Part shown: piece after piece, positions 47,342 through 58,628 of the stretch
How positions within the stretch are numbered: the first letter of the stretch is position 1
How the letters are laid out: the number at the start of each line of letters is the position of its first letter
Assembly (NCBI GenBank): GCA_008692225.1
Contig: VICG01000016.1
Location: 1,719,501 to 1,783,500 of the forward strand
Reading direction: 5' to 3'
Source of the DNA: Monilinia fructicola
Lineage: Eukaryota; Ascomycota; Leotiomycetes; Helotiales; Sclerotiniaceae
DNA: 64,000 nucleotides
Translations under genes and position numbers: made by a program
Notes under the pieces: generated by a model
Database searches by the model: none
The model's input: the letters and a program-made list of their open reading frames with translations, nothing else
What the model was told of the DNA's origin: nothing

Positions 47342-48782
47342 ATGTCTCCTTCAACCACCACCTCAATGACGGAAACGCTCGTTGAAGAGCAAAAGAAACC
47401 TCAGCATCTTGATATGCATGGCAATGTATTCGAACTACCAAATTATACCATGAAAGAAATCTATGATGCTATTCCTGCTCATTGTTTTAAACCTTCCATC
47501 ATTCGATCAATGGCATATGTTGTGAGAGATTACTTTTACGTCTCTGTCCTCATCTATCTCGCCCTCACCTACATCCCCATGATCCCAAATCAATACCTTC
47601 GATTCGCCGCTTGGGTAGCATATACCACAGTTCAAGGATTCGTCTTTACGGGTATCTGGATTCTGGCTCACGAATGTGGTCATGGTGCATTCAGCAAGAA
47701 TAAGAAATTGAATTGGACCATGGGATTGATCATGCATTCTTTCTTGCTCGTGCCATTTCACTCCTGGAGGCTGTCTCACTCTCAACATCATAAAGCCACT
47801 GGAAACATGGAGAAGGATACTGCTTTCGTCCCACATACAAGAGAAGGATGGGTCAAGAGAAATTTTGGTGAAAAGGCAAATGCAAATATGATTGAATTTG
47901 CTGAATTGGCTGAAGATTCTCCAATTTATTCTCTCTATCACGCCTTCATTCACCAATTCTTTGGATGGCCTGGATATTTGATTGCCAATTTAACTGGTCA
48001 AGATTATGATGGTGCAAAGGGATTGAGAATTTCTCACTTCTACTTTGGAGAGGATTCCGTCTTCTACAAGAAGCATGAGTTACCTTTGATCGCTTTGAGT
48101 GATGTTGGTGTCGCTGTCATGATTGCTGCTTTGATTTGGGCCGGTCAAGTCTTTGGAAGTTTTAATGTTATTGTTCTTTGGGGTATTCCATGGTTATGGG
48201 TTAACAACTGGATTGGTAAGTTCTATATTGCTTTTGATTGGACATCTTTCAACTTCTCTCCTTTCCTCGACATCTCTCAATGTCTCTCCCAATCTCCCAA
48301 TCTCCCAATCTCTGACTAACATACCTCGTATAGTTGCCATTACCTTCCTTCAACACACAGATGCTACAATGCCTCATTACAGCAACAGTACCTGGAACTT
48401 CGCTCGTGGTGCAACTGCAACCATTGATCGTGATCTCGGTTTCATTGATACCCACCTCTTCCATGATATCATCGGTACCCATGTCTGCCATCACTTGGTC
48501 TCTACCATCCCATTCTATCACGCCGGAGAAGCAAGCCAGCACATCAAGCGAGTGATGGGAAAACACTACAAGGCCGATGTCGAAACCCCATTCTGGACCG
48601 CTTTTTGGCGAAATCAACGCGCATGCAAATTTGTCGAAGAATCCGAAGGCATGGAAGGAAGTGGCGTGTTCATGTTTAGAAATCTGTACAAGAGAGAAGG
48701 CGAAGTTCACGCCAAGGACCTCACTAAAGGAAAAGCGGACGCTGTCAAGGCAAAGGGAAAAGCAAAGGGAAATGGAAAATAA
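47342..48782 (+). CDS. Delta-12 (oleate) fatty acid desaturase
   Basis: Two exons, 47342-48215 and 48334-48782, intron 118 nt (GTAAGT...TATAG), 440 residues. The three histidine boxes of membrane desaturases are present: HECGH (110-114), HSQHH (146-150) and HVCHH (341-345). Hydrophobic segments flank them (about 65-105, 125-140, 255-290). LPNYTMKEIYDAIPAHCF near the N-terminus and TDATMPHYSNSTWNFARGA before box 3 are typical of fungal Delta-12 enzymes. The enzyme makes linoleate from oleoyl-phospholipid in the endoplasmic reticulum, using cytochrome b5 electrons; no fused cytochrome b5 domain is seen. The Lys/Gly-rich C-terminus has no clear retrieval motif. The intron interrupts the codon for Val292, just before the HTDATMPHY block. 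Confidence 0.93.
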
Positions 48783-50030
48783 AATAAATGGTCACGCAGC
48801 TATCGAAAATGGTAAAAATCAACTTCTTCCATCGTTGCACCCGTTGGATCGATGGGTAACTGCTACGTCCGTCTACCAGAGACAGACACATTAATGCAGG
48901 CAGAGCAGAAGACCAAGTCAAAAGTCAAAAGTGTTCAAGAGAGAGCAAAAGCTGGTTTACCACTCATTCACTTAGAATTGATTTCAATAGATGAATAGAT
49001 TAGAGGATTAGATTAGATTACATTAGATTAGATTACATTAGAAAGGAAAAAGAAAAAAGAATATAAAGAAAGATTATTTGAATACTCGACTAGACATAAG
49101 CATGTGTATCATTTGATTTATGAGTGACGCTCCGCTGGCCCTCCGGGGGCCACTGCCGTGGAGGCAGACTATTTTTTATTTGAACTTCATGTTGAATATA
49201 CTCGAGTACAGTAAGAGTAAGATATACCTAGGTAAACTCGAGCGTAGCGAGCTAAAGGGGGTTTGGGGGCTTGCCCCCATGAAAGAACCTTGGAAGGTGA
49301 AGGTGAAGAGAAGAGAAGAGAAGAGAAGAGAGAGAGAGGTATTGGAGAAGGAAGAAAGAATAATGAATCAATACAATAATTATATAAAACGATTTTGAAG
49401 AATTAATCAGGATGATTGAATCCATGTTTTTGATTATATTAAATTAAGGTTTGAACACATTTTGCCCCCATTCCCGTTAACAAATAGTTTGTGTCTGTCA
49501 TGATCTCGTGTAAAGTTATGAAGTGTTGCTTTTTCTTCTTTTCCCTTTTCTTTTTTTTTTCTTTTTTTCTTTTTTACCAATGTTCAAAGGTTGATCTGAT
49601 CTGGTGGTGGGAGTATGTATGGTAGTCCAGTAGTTGGTTGTATTCAGATGCAATGATCCAAGGTCGAGGTGTAGTTGTCCATGATGCAATGATCTAGTAG
49701 TCCAATTGTGCAAGGTCTGATGGTCCAAGGGCAAGCTGTCCACGGGGCCATTTGAGCAAGACCCAATAGTCCAACGTCAAGATCAAGTTGCCCATGATCC
49801 AGCAGTTCAGCAGCCTAACTGTTCAATTGTCCAAGATCCGATTGTACAAGGACAACTGGCTCTTGAATAATCCGGCCATGTCCCATTGTCCAACAAGTTC
49901 ATCAGTCCAACTGCTCAAGGTCCGAGTGATCAAACCGCGCAGTTCATCCCCTCCATCTTTTCCCAATGATATTATATCCAACCCCTCTCCCCATTGAATG
50001 TTTAAATTCCCACCCCATCAGTCCCAGCCC
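48783..50030. other. Intergenic spacer
   Basis: Holds (GATTA)n-type repeats (49003-49042), a full two-box element (49125-49281) and an (AAGAG)n tract near 49306-49330. A stretch of loose GTCCAA/TGATCCA repeats lies at about 49620-49940. No supported gene. Confidence 0.55.
49125..49281 (+). mobile_element. Two-box hairpin element, complete copy
   Basis: Box 1 (49125-49169): TGACGCTCCGC, then the stem-loop GGCCCTCCGGGGGCC, then ACTGCCGTGGAGGCAGAC. An AT-rich spacer of 70 bp follows. Box 2 (49240-49281): GAGCGTAGCGAGCTAAA, a G-run and the hairpin GGGGGCTTGCCCCC, ending ATGAAAG. No terminal inverted repeats or coding capacity. Copies elsewhere in the window share both boxes while the spacer differs. 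Confidence 0.8.
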
Positions 50031-50736
50031 CTATAATTCAGTCTTGCAAATATCCCCAGGGCATTTCCAAATATCCAAATATGACGCTCCACTTTGATAT
50101 CCAATACTACAAACGGGGCTTCTGACCCCGCTGGCTGGACTGGTTGTGTTGACTGCAGTGCAGTTTCCTTCAAGTATGTTTCGAGATATGGTATACCAGG
50201 AACCTGATGTAACGTTGAGTTTTACTTCTTTGCCGCAGATGTCGGCTTTGAGGTGTTAGCTTATTGTGTATGAGGATTAGTTTATGGGGGGTGGGGATGG
50301 GAGAAGGGGATGCGAAGAGATGAGGAGATGCGGAGGATAGGAGGGAAGGCGGGGATGCGGAGGATAGGGGAGATGGCGGAGATGGCGGAGATGGGAATGC
50401 GGAGGATAAGATAGGAGAATATGGAAATGAGGAGGAGAGAAAAGGAGAAGGCGGATCACAAAAAGCCAAAGGGATAATTGTGGAGAAGGAACAAAAACGA
50501 AGAAGAAAAGCGCATCCAATACCTTGAACATAACCTGTAGGAACGTCAAAGCCAAATGGCCCTTTTGGATAAAAATCATATGCAGCAGTGCAATTTGTTT
50601 GACTTGCTGGTAATATCATGGCATATCTTCCTGTCGCTGTCGTGATGGTATAGTCAACGAGACCATAATGAAAATCTGCTAAGATTGTGATAGGAAGGGT
50701 GAGGAGAGTTGCTATTGATAGAATTGAGGTACGCAT
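50031..50736 (-). CDS. Small secreted cysteine-containing protein (possible effector)
   Basis: Minus strand; exon 1 50736-50523, intron 50246-50522 (277 nt, GTATTG donor, CTAAC branch, AAAG acceptor), exon 2 50245-50031. The product has 142 residues. The signal peptide is MRTSILSIATLLTLPITILA. The mature part (about 122 residues) starts DFHYGLVDYTITT, contains the exon-1 tail FGFDVPTGYVQ, and continues ADICGKEVKLNV, GSWYTISRNILEGNC, CSIGYQSGASYLDIWKC and PGDICK. Six cysteines suggest up to three disulfides, and two N-glycosylation sequons (NCT, NTT) are visible. No known fold or family is recognised. It stands alone between the desaturase and the capping enzyme genes. Exon 2 has no ATG of its own and is found only through the phase-matched splice. 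Effector function is a guess from size and secretion. Confidence 0.72.
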
Positions 50737-53273
50737 ATTGAGAATGGAGGATGGAGGTTGGAGGATGGAGGTTGGAGGTTGGAGTCTGGTGATTGGAGGT
50801 AGAAGGAGATGGGTGATTGGTTGATGTGATTGATATGAGATGTGAGAGTGTTGAGACGAAGTCAAGATGAGATGATTGGATTTTTGATTGAGATGCAACG
50901 ATATTCGGATGATGGTCGTATAAAGTTAATTGAGATGAAATACTTGCAATGTTCGGATAAGATGGATGATTGTATGAATGATTGATACAAGCAGGATAAA
51001 ATGAAAATGATGTTAAAAAATAAAAAGGAGATTATTTAACCTTATACTTATGCTTTTTATCCTTTAACATCCATCCATCCATCCATCCAATCCAATCCAA
51101 TCCAATCCAATCCAATTCCATTCAAATGTCTTACTTCTTGATGTTCTTGAATCCATAATCCCCTACCCTGAATGAAAATTTGAAAATCTTTCTACGAATT
51201 AGACACGTCATTGCAGTATTGAACCCGTTTATTGAATGAAGATTAGTAAAGTTACTCAAGTCCCTCCAGCTTCACTTGATTTCAGGTTTGTCCTGATCTT
51301 TCGATCAAGTCCGAGGTTATCGTTGATTGGGGTTCTGTACTGTATATTGACATAAAATTATATTAGTGACCTCCATAACTTTCATTTATATTGGACTGTC
51401 ATTGGCTCCTCCCATTGGATTCTCGTATTTCAAGGTTCTGATTCTTGTCGATCCTCTTTCTTTTTTTATGGATATTACGAGGTGCGGGATATGGAGTGAG
51501 ATATGGATTGAGATATGGAGTGAGAGACGGGTTTTGGTGTATGGGGTTTGATTTGTGATTCATGGTCTGTGGTTTATGATGTCAGGTTTATTTGTTCGTT
51601 AGGCACATCTACACATACATACAGTAGAATGGATATTGGAAGCTTTTATCGGGGGGAGTGAGATGGATGTATGGATGAATGGGTGGATGGGTAGGTGGAT
51701 GATGGGTAGATGGATGATGGGTAGATGGATGATGGGTAGATGGATGATGGTTGAATGATGAAGTCGAATGAAGTAGAATGAGCGATACAGAGTCAAATGA
51801 GGTCGGAATGAGTGGGATGAATGGAGTCCAGGTCCAGATGGATGGAGATGACATGCATGCATGTACTGTACATGTATGGCTGTATGCCTGCTGTCTGACT
51901 GTTTCTATGCCCGTTTCCATGCCCGCCTGGCTGTATGTCTGTATGACATATGACATATGTCACATGAAAGATATTGCATACCTCTAGAGTCTAGAGTCTA
52001 GAGTCTAGAGTCCAGAGTCTAGCATCTAGCATCTAGCATCTATTCTATACTAAGATCTTACCAGGAATTCGGAAATATATTAAAAATCATTCAGGGATTA
52101 AGGGGTCAATACGACCCTACTCCGTACTCTGTACAAGTACTCTGTACTCGATACGCAAGTCGGAGTGTGGCTATGATGAAAAGACTATCGACCGTTCATA
52201 GTTACATAGCCAGATGACTATTCCAGTACAGGACTACAGTATTACTATTAGAGGTCCTCGCTTATGAACTTGAAATCCTATTCATCAATCACGATGGCTC
52301 GGATAACGGAAAACTCGAGGTGTAGTTGTAGGGATCTGTAGAACAACAACGTTCCATGAAGCTGTAAGATTATTGGAAATGACTTGATAGGTATGTCAAG
52401 ATTTGAAGGATTCAAAGATTCCTACATATAATATTCAGAGTGATTGTACGGCTGATTGAAAGGATGAATGACGCTCCGCTAGCTCTCCGGGAGCCACTGT
52501 CGTGGAGGCAGGCAGACTGTTTTGATGGATTTGTTTGAAATATAAAGATCCATGGATATGATAATTCGAACGCAGCGAGCTAAAGCGGGTTCCCGCATAT
52601 AAATAATAAACAGAAATTATTGGCATAACCATATGTTGCGTTGAGAATAATATGATACTATTCAGAGGAAATGAGAGAAAGGATGATTACGATCACATGA
52701 TCATGATCATGATTACATAAGTTATCGGTCAAAAACTAAGTTAAATGCCGATCTTCAGCCTTATCAAGTCAATAAAAATTCCAACCAAACAAAATGATTT
52801 AAAAGTACGACACTATAATTAATTCAACTTCAATTGCAATTGTAATAGATCTTTCCTTTCTTTCAAATACATTAAACAAGGACTTCATATCAATATCTTC
52901 TATATCTTTGACTTTGGAGTCATCAGATTAATCACTACGGCTTCATCAGGTTCATCAGATTCATCAGGGTCATTTAATAATCTTCCTCAATCCTCAATAT
53001 CTCTTCCTCAACTACTCAATACCCAAATACCCAACTACCCGGCTACTTAACTGCTCAACTGCTCAACTGCTCAACTGCTCAAGTACCCAACTACTCAACT
53101 CCTCAATCCCTCGATTTATCAACTCATCAACTCATCGATCCCTCGATACCTCCTCCTCTGTACCTCTCCTCTATACCTTTTCCTTGATTCCACTTCCTCG
53201 ATACCTCTTTCTCAAGACATTTTCGTCAACAACATCAATACCTCAACCCCAGTCAATCAATTACTTCACAAAA
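50737..53273. other. Intergenic region
   Basis: Contains GGTTGGAGGAT-type repeats (about 50755-50785), (CCAT/CCAAT)n at 51068-51112 and a GGGTAGATGGATGAT repeat (about 51690-51755). There are AGTCTAG repeats (51985-52045) and a two-box element (52469-52597). A leader rich in CTCAACTGCT repeats (about 53045-53105) precedes the capping enzyme. No supported gene. Confidence 0.5.
52469..52597 (+). mobile_element. Two-box hairpin element, complete but diverged copy
   Basis: Box 1 reads TGACGCTCCGC, AGCTCTCCGGGAGCC, ACTGTCGTGGAGGCAG; box 2 (52568-52597) reads GAACGCAGCGAGCTAAA then GCGGGTTCCCGC. Hairpin stems are kept although their bases changed relative to the 49-kb copy. Confidence 0.75.
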
Positions 53274-54449
53274 ATGAGTGGTCCAGTCACCGATATTCAA
53301 TCACCTGGTATCCAAGCACATGGTGATGTTTTACATAATATGAGAAAAGAGGTAGCAAAATTACTGAATCGATCAAATACAAATTTTCCAGGCGCACAAC
53401 CAGTCAGTTTCACAAGAAGACACTTGGATGAATTGATGAGAGAGGATTATTATGTCTGCGAAAAATCAGATGGATTTCGATACCTACTTTACCTCACGGA
53501 TGACGAAAATCATGAAGAATGTCATTATTTGATCGATAGGAAGAATGATTATTGGTGGATACCAAAAGGAGGATTGCATTTTCCTATTCCGAGAGATGTT
53601 ACTGGATTTCATAAAGATACTTTGATTGATGGAGAATTGGTTTTCGATAAGTTGCCCAATGGTGATATGCAACCAAAGTATCTCGTCTTTGATTGCATGG
53701 TCCTTGATGGAAACAGTCTGATGAATCGAACGCTCGATAAACGAATTGCTTATTTTGGGGAAAGGATCTTCTCACCTTATCAAGAACTGCTAAAGGCATA
53801 TCCGGAAGAAAAACAATACATGCACTTCTTGATGGAACTCAAACATATGCAATTCAGTTACGCCTTGGAAGTAATGTTTCGGCAAATTTTGCCCAAATTA
53901 CCGCATGGAAACGATGGCTTGATTTTCACCTGTCGAAGTACGGAGTACAAACATGGAACGGATCAACACATATTGAAATGGAAGCCAGAGAATGAAAACA
54001 GTATCGATTTCAAGTTATCGCTTGATTTTCCCACTGTTCAGCCAGATGCCATGGATATTGCCGAAGGTACAACGGAACCATATATTGACTATGATTCAAT
54101 TCCTGTTTGCAATCTGCTTGTTCATGCAGGAAGAGATCAATCGGGAAATAATAAGGATGAATGGTATGGTACTATGTATTTAGAAGCAGAAGAATGGGAG
54201 AAGTTGAAAGAATTGGGAGAACCATTACAAGATAGGATTGTTGAGTGTTACATGGATACACAAAAGAGATGGAGATATATGAAATTCAGGGATGATAAAG
54301 AAAATGCGAATCATACAAGTACAGTTGAGAGTGTCATTGAGAGTATTAGGGATAGGGTTACAGAGAAAGATTTGATAGCTGCTCAAGGGAAGATTAGGGA
54401 AGAGTGGAAAAAGAGAGATGCAGAAAAGAAAGCGGCTGGAATTATTTGA
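53274..54449 (+). CDS. ceg1: mRNA capping enzyme alpha subunit (GTP-RNA guanylyltransferase)
   Basis: Intronless, 391 residues from ATG 53274. The frame is open 30 codons further upstream, but MSGPVTDIQSPG is the plausible start because the upstream part is leader-like. Nucleotidyltransferase motifs appear in order: motif I KSDG with nucleophile Lys64 (CEKSDGFRYLLYL), III (CHYLIDRKNDYWWIP), IIIa (DTLIDGELVFD), IV (NDGLIFTC), V (ILKWKPENENSIDFKL) and VI (WRYMKFRDDKENANH). The enzyme forms a Lys-GMP intermediate and transfers GMP to 5'-diphosphate RNA in the nucleus, working with the separate RNA triphosphatase Cet1, as in yeasts. A Lys/Glu-rich helix closes the protein. The gene is convergent with the OPT transporter. 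Confidence 0.93.
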   Translation: MSGPVTDIQSPGIQAHGDVLHNMRKEVAKLLNRSNTNFPGAQPVSFTRRHLDELMREDYYVCEKSDGFRYLLYLTDDENHEECHYLIDRKNDYWWIPKGGLHFPIPRDVTGFHKDTLIDGELVFDKLPNGDMQPKYLVFDCMVLDGNSLMNRTLDKRIAYFGERIFSPYQELLKAYPEEKQYMHFLMELKHMQFSYALEVMFRQILPKLPHGNDGLIFTCRSTEYKHGTDQHILKWKPENENSIDFKLSLDFPTVQPDAMDIAEGTTEPYIDYDSIPVCNLLVHAGRDQSGNNKDEWYGTMYLEAEEWEKLKELGEPLQDRIVECYMDTQKRWRYMKFRDDKENANHTSTVESVIESIRDRVTEKDLIAAQGKIREEWKKRDAEKKAAGII

Positions 54450-55458
54450 GCATTTAAGATTTATGACGACGACGACGATGATGATGACGATGACGATGAC
54501 GATGATGATGATGATTTAATTCTTAGTGTAGTTATGTTTGAGGATGGGAGGGGTGGAGGTAAAAAGGTGAAGAGGAACAGATGGAGAGATGGAGAGGTTT
54601 CTTGATTGTATTATTCCATTTGTATATATATGGGAGAGGATGGGCAAGGGTTGGGAAGGGCGGTCGGATATGAAAGGATGATGGAAAATGTCGGTAGGGT
54701 AGTGGGTCATGGATGATGGGTGGTAGGTGGTGGTAAGGTATTCTTAGGTGGTAACGTAGGAATTGATACCCTCGAATAATCAATGATTATCATCCTCTAT
54801 GCTAACACAGCTCGCCAATGTTGTACTGTCTCTAACCAATTACTTCCAATTGACCCCATCTGTCATCTCTTCGCTCGTAGATCTCCCTATCAATATGAGT
54901 CCCAGACGAAAGTAAATGAAGTCAGGAAAGAAACTTACTGCCAGGTGATTTCTGCAAGGGAGGAATCACCCGACGTATTAGTAGCAGTAGGTAATATCAA
55001 TTATATTACTATTCATCCTTTCCAGGTGTCGACTCATGGTTCATCATATCTCTTGTTTCCACTTCAACTCCAATCTCAACACCTACTCCTACTCCTACTC
55101 CTACTGTTACCGTTACTCCTACTCTCACCCGAACTTCACTTCCTAGTCTTACATCTATCCTTCCACTCCCACTCCTACTCTCATTCCTGCTCTTAAATCT
55201 ACCTAGTACTCTCAAATTTAGTCTCCCTCTCACTCATACTCCCACTCCTGCTCTCTCTCCTACTTCCGCCCACTCTCGCACCAACTCTTACGCCTAACAC
55301 TTGGCCTAGAAGTATGCAGATAATCAATACAAACAACCATCAATAAGCTCCCTTTGAATATTTCCACACTGACCCCATTATCAAGACTCCAAACCCTTCA
55401 CATAACCACACTTTCCATCCTCTTCCAAGGTCTCCCTTTGTCCCTCCCTACCCCTCAT
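54450..55458. other. Intergenic between convergent genes
   Basis: Has a (GAC/GAT)n triplet tract at about 54466-54515 and (CCTACT)n hexamers at about 55080-55150. No convincing gene; the frames seen there are composition-driven. Confidence 0.55.
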
Positions 55459-58400
55459 CTACCAAACATCAGGACCAAAGTGTTCACCAGCCCCCACAAC
55501 CTTCTGAACTGCTATCCCCTGCATATCCAACGTCCCCCCAACGACCTTATTACCCCACCACCTAGGTCCCTCCACCCCATTAACGGTAAAAGCAACGAAA
55601 ATGAAAATCGTACTCAGAGCCAATCCCAAGTCCAGCGCACTACTCGTGAGATAATTAAGACGACTCCACCATCCAAAGTATCTTCCCCGAATCACCTTTT
55701 GAAAGATGAATCCTACGATGCCCCAACTGAGATAATTGAGTGGGGTGGCTGGAGGGATGGCAGCTGCACCGCCGAAGATGAGGGGGGCCATGAGGTATTT
55801 GAGAGGGGATTTGGGATACTTTTTTGAGAGGAGGTAGATGACTATGGGGAGGAGAGCACCTATCGCGAAGAATATGAAGAGGGAGGAATATATTTGACCT
55901 GGGGAGAAGATACGTTGAGGGCCAATCAATCCCCAAATTATGGAAGCTGAGAAAAAAACTCGACCACCTGGACAGGTGAAATGAGATGGTTGATGTGGAG
56001 TACAAATTTCGGGAATGTTGTTGAGGGCGAAATTTAGAATTCCTACTTGGATGAAGCATGAGAATGTTGTAGCAACTACTTGTGCCATGAACATTGTTCT
56101 TGGGGGGATCTATTTTTGATGTTAGTTGAATGTTGGTTACGAATGGATATGGATGGGTATGAATGGGCATGGATTGATGTGAGATGCAATATGGAATGGA
56201 TTGAATGATGAGAGAGGAAGATGTGAAGAGAGTGTAAAATGATAAAATGGTAAAATGATGAGGGATAGGATGATGAGGGTTAGTTGATATGATGGTCAAC
56301 GATGTGATGGCCAGCGATATGACAGTAAAACAACGTAAATGAACACCAACAATAAAATACATACCTTCATATAATGACCAAATTTCAAATCACTCACAAA
56401 CCCCAACGCTTGACTCATAGTAATATATCCATAAGTTTTGAAAATCATCAAAGCCAACGGCTTTCCAGGTTGTAAATATCCAAAGACAAATTCAGTCAAA
56501 ACATTCAAACCAATTTGAGTATTGGTAATAGCTTGGATGATACCAATTGGAAGTGAAAAGAAAAATGATATTCCCAAGGCAACAAGAAATGCCCACCAAG
56601 TAAGGTTGGTAGGAAAAGCGAGGATTGTAATTAAGGAGAGTCCAATCATTAAAATAAAAAGAGACATATACCACCAAGTAGGAGCTTCGGGATATTTTTG
56701 CATCATCTATGAGACAAGTTAATATTTATACTGATTATTATTGAAGCGAAGAGAAGGGGAAGATAGAGAAGGGGAGAGAAAATGAGAAGAGAGGAGAGAA
56801 GTACGGAGACAAAAGGAACAGAGAAGGGAAGAGGAGACAATAACAGAGAACATGCGGAGGATAGGAGAGCAGGGAAGGGAAGAGGAAAAAGAGACCAAAG
56901 AAATAAACAAACCTTCATATGAATATCTGGCGTTTCTTCCTTCGTACTATTACGAAATTGTGCCCAAATTTGTTTTCCATGATATAAATACGTATAAACA
57001 ATTAATGACGAAATAGCAGCAAATGATAATCCATATGAAATGGCAAAAGTAGTTGATAAAAATAAAGGAGAGTATGATTTATACTCTGCTAAATTTAGAG
57101 TAAAATCCTTTGTTAAAATCCTCGTAGTATTATATGCAGCTCCTGTATTATCATATGTTGAACTGTCACTCATTGGTAGAAATTCTGAACTCCATATTCC
57201 AGAATAATGAATGATTGATGCACCAATCATATAAAATGAAATCATACCAATGAGTGTATTAGCAATTGCATGCCATCTATTTTATAAATTAATAATTATC
57301 AAATACATGAAGAAGAATACTTACGGCGGGATCATAGGACTACCAACAAATCCAGAAATTTGAGTCCAATCAAAAGTTAAAGGAATAAGAGAAAGACCAG
57401 TAGTTCCACCGAATAATTGATTAATAATAACATTATTAGGAGCAATCCAAGTCATGAAAGAAAAAACAGAAAGAAATTGAGCTAGAAATCCGGGAACAAA
57501 GTACCAAATGAAAGAACCAGCAGTAACATATGCGAACCATTTATAGCGATGGATTTTACCTCCAAAGATATTTGGATCAGGTTTTTCATTATTCTCATAC
57601 ATAGCATTCATTAAAGTAACACTGACGAGATTTGCTGGCCAAATCATTGCAGCAGGATAACTAAAATGTGTGTTAGTAAATAGGAAAAAATAGATGTAAT
57701 GAGTTGGTGAGTTTTTAGGGTAAAGTAGGTGTAGGTGGAGATATTGATGAGTGTTCACAGGTAAAGTAGATGTTAGATGAGTATCGATGTAACACAAAAT
57801 AAAAAAAATACAAAACTTACACCAAAAATTTCCTTAACATACCAGCAATACCATATCCAATTGATTGAGTTGAAATAATCAAAAGTAATTGAAAAACAAG
57901 ACCAAAATCCTGTTTATAAAAAGCAATTTGAGCAAGTAAGATGTCAGTAGCGTATGCTGCACTAAAACTAACACTTGCCATTACAACAATGATCGAATGT
58001 TCCTTGATATTGAATGGCCCAGGATTTAATGACCATTCAATACCAAACGTGTTGAACTGTTTCTTTGGCATAACTTTTGCCCAACCATGACCTAATGGCC
58101 ATGCAATAATTTGAGCAATCAAAGCACCAAGACCAATTGAAGGTGATCTAAGTGAAAAGAGTGTATTCATTGATGCTCCAATGATAACCAGGAACATTCC
58201 AATTGTCCAGGCACGAATTGTATTTGCTGGTATATCTTCATCGTAATTCTTAACAGCGGCTCGAACTTCTGGATATGGAGAATCTTCAATTTCATTAATT
58301 GTAAAAGAATCATCATCATCAAATGTTGATCTTTCCAATATCTTTGATTCTTTTTCGTCTTCAGGATAATTAGGATCTAATATTATATGAGCTGAAAATC

Positions 58401-58628
58401 CATTTGTTAAGAGATCAATAGATATGTAAACAAACCCCATTGTGAAAGTCTTTCTTTTAAATCAGTGACCGGATCTGACCTAATTCGAGTAATAGCAACA
58501 CCATCTGTAATATCTCGACTGCTGACATTGACATCTTCATTCTGGGGATTCGAATCTTGGTTCTTTGGTATGGATTCATAATGACGCGCTATCGGTCCAG
58601 CCGACTTCGCTTCTTTTTTAGAGGACAT
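55459..58628 (-). CDS. OPT-family oligopeptide transporter
   Basis: Six exons on the minus strand: 58628-58436, 58391-57821, 57660-57325, 57276-56913, 56706-56365, 56109-55459; 818 residues with all phases matching. After a hydrophilic N-terminus come HIILDPNYPEDEKES and multiple membrane segments. The OPT signatures are NPGPFNIKEHSIIVVMA, AYATDILLAQIAFY, PAAMIWPANLVSVTLMNAMY, QKYPEAPTWWY, HYMKIPPRTMFMAQV and a C-terminal LDMQGIAVQKVVGAGEHFGP. OPT proteins import tetra/pentapeptides (or glutathione and metal chelates) with protons across the plasma membrane. Introns 1 (44 nt) and 4 (206 nt) use a GTTTGT donor instead of GTAAGT/GTATGT. Frame is intact throughout. Substrate is unknown. Confidence 0.93.

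Noticed and set aside
50060..50160. TGACGCTCC followed by GACCCCGCTGGCTGG near 50082-50140, considered as a further two-box element
   Set aside because: This is coding sequence of the small secreted protein on the other strand, and neither hairpin nor the ACTGCCGTGG block is present.
54783..55233. ORFs on both strands
   Set aside because: Built on a CCTACT hexanucleotide repeat; no protein-like features.
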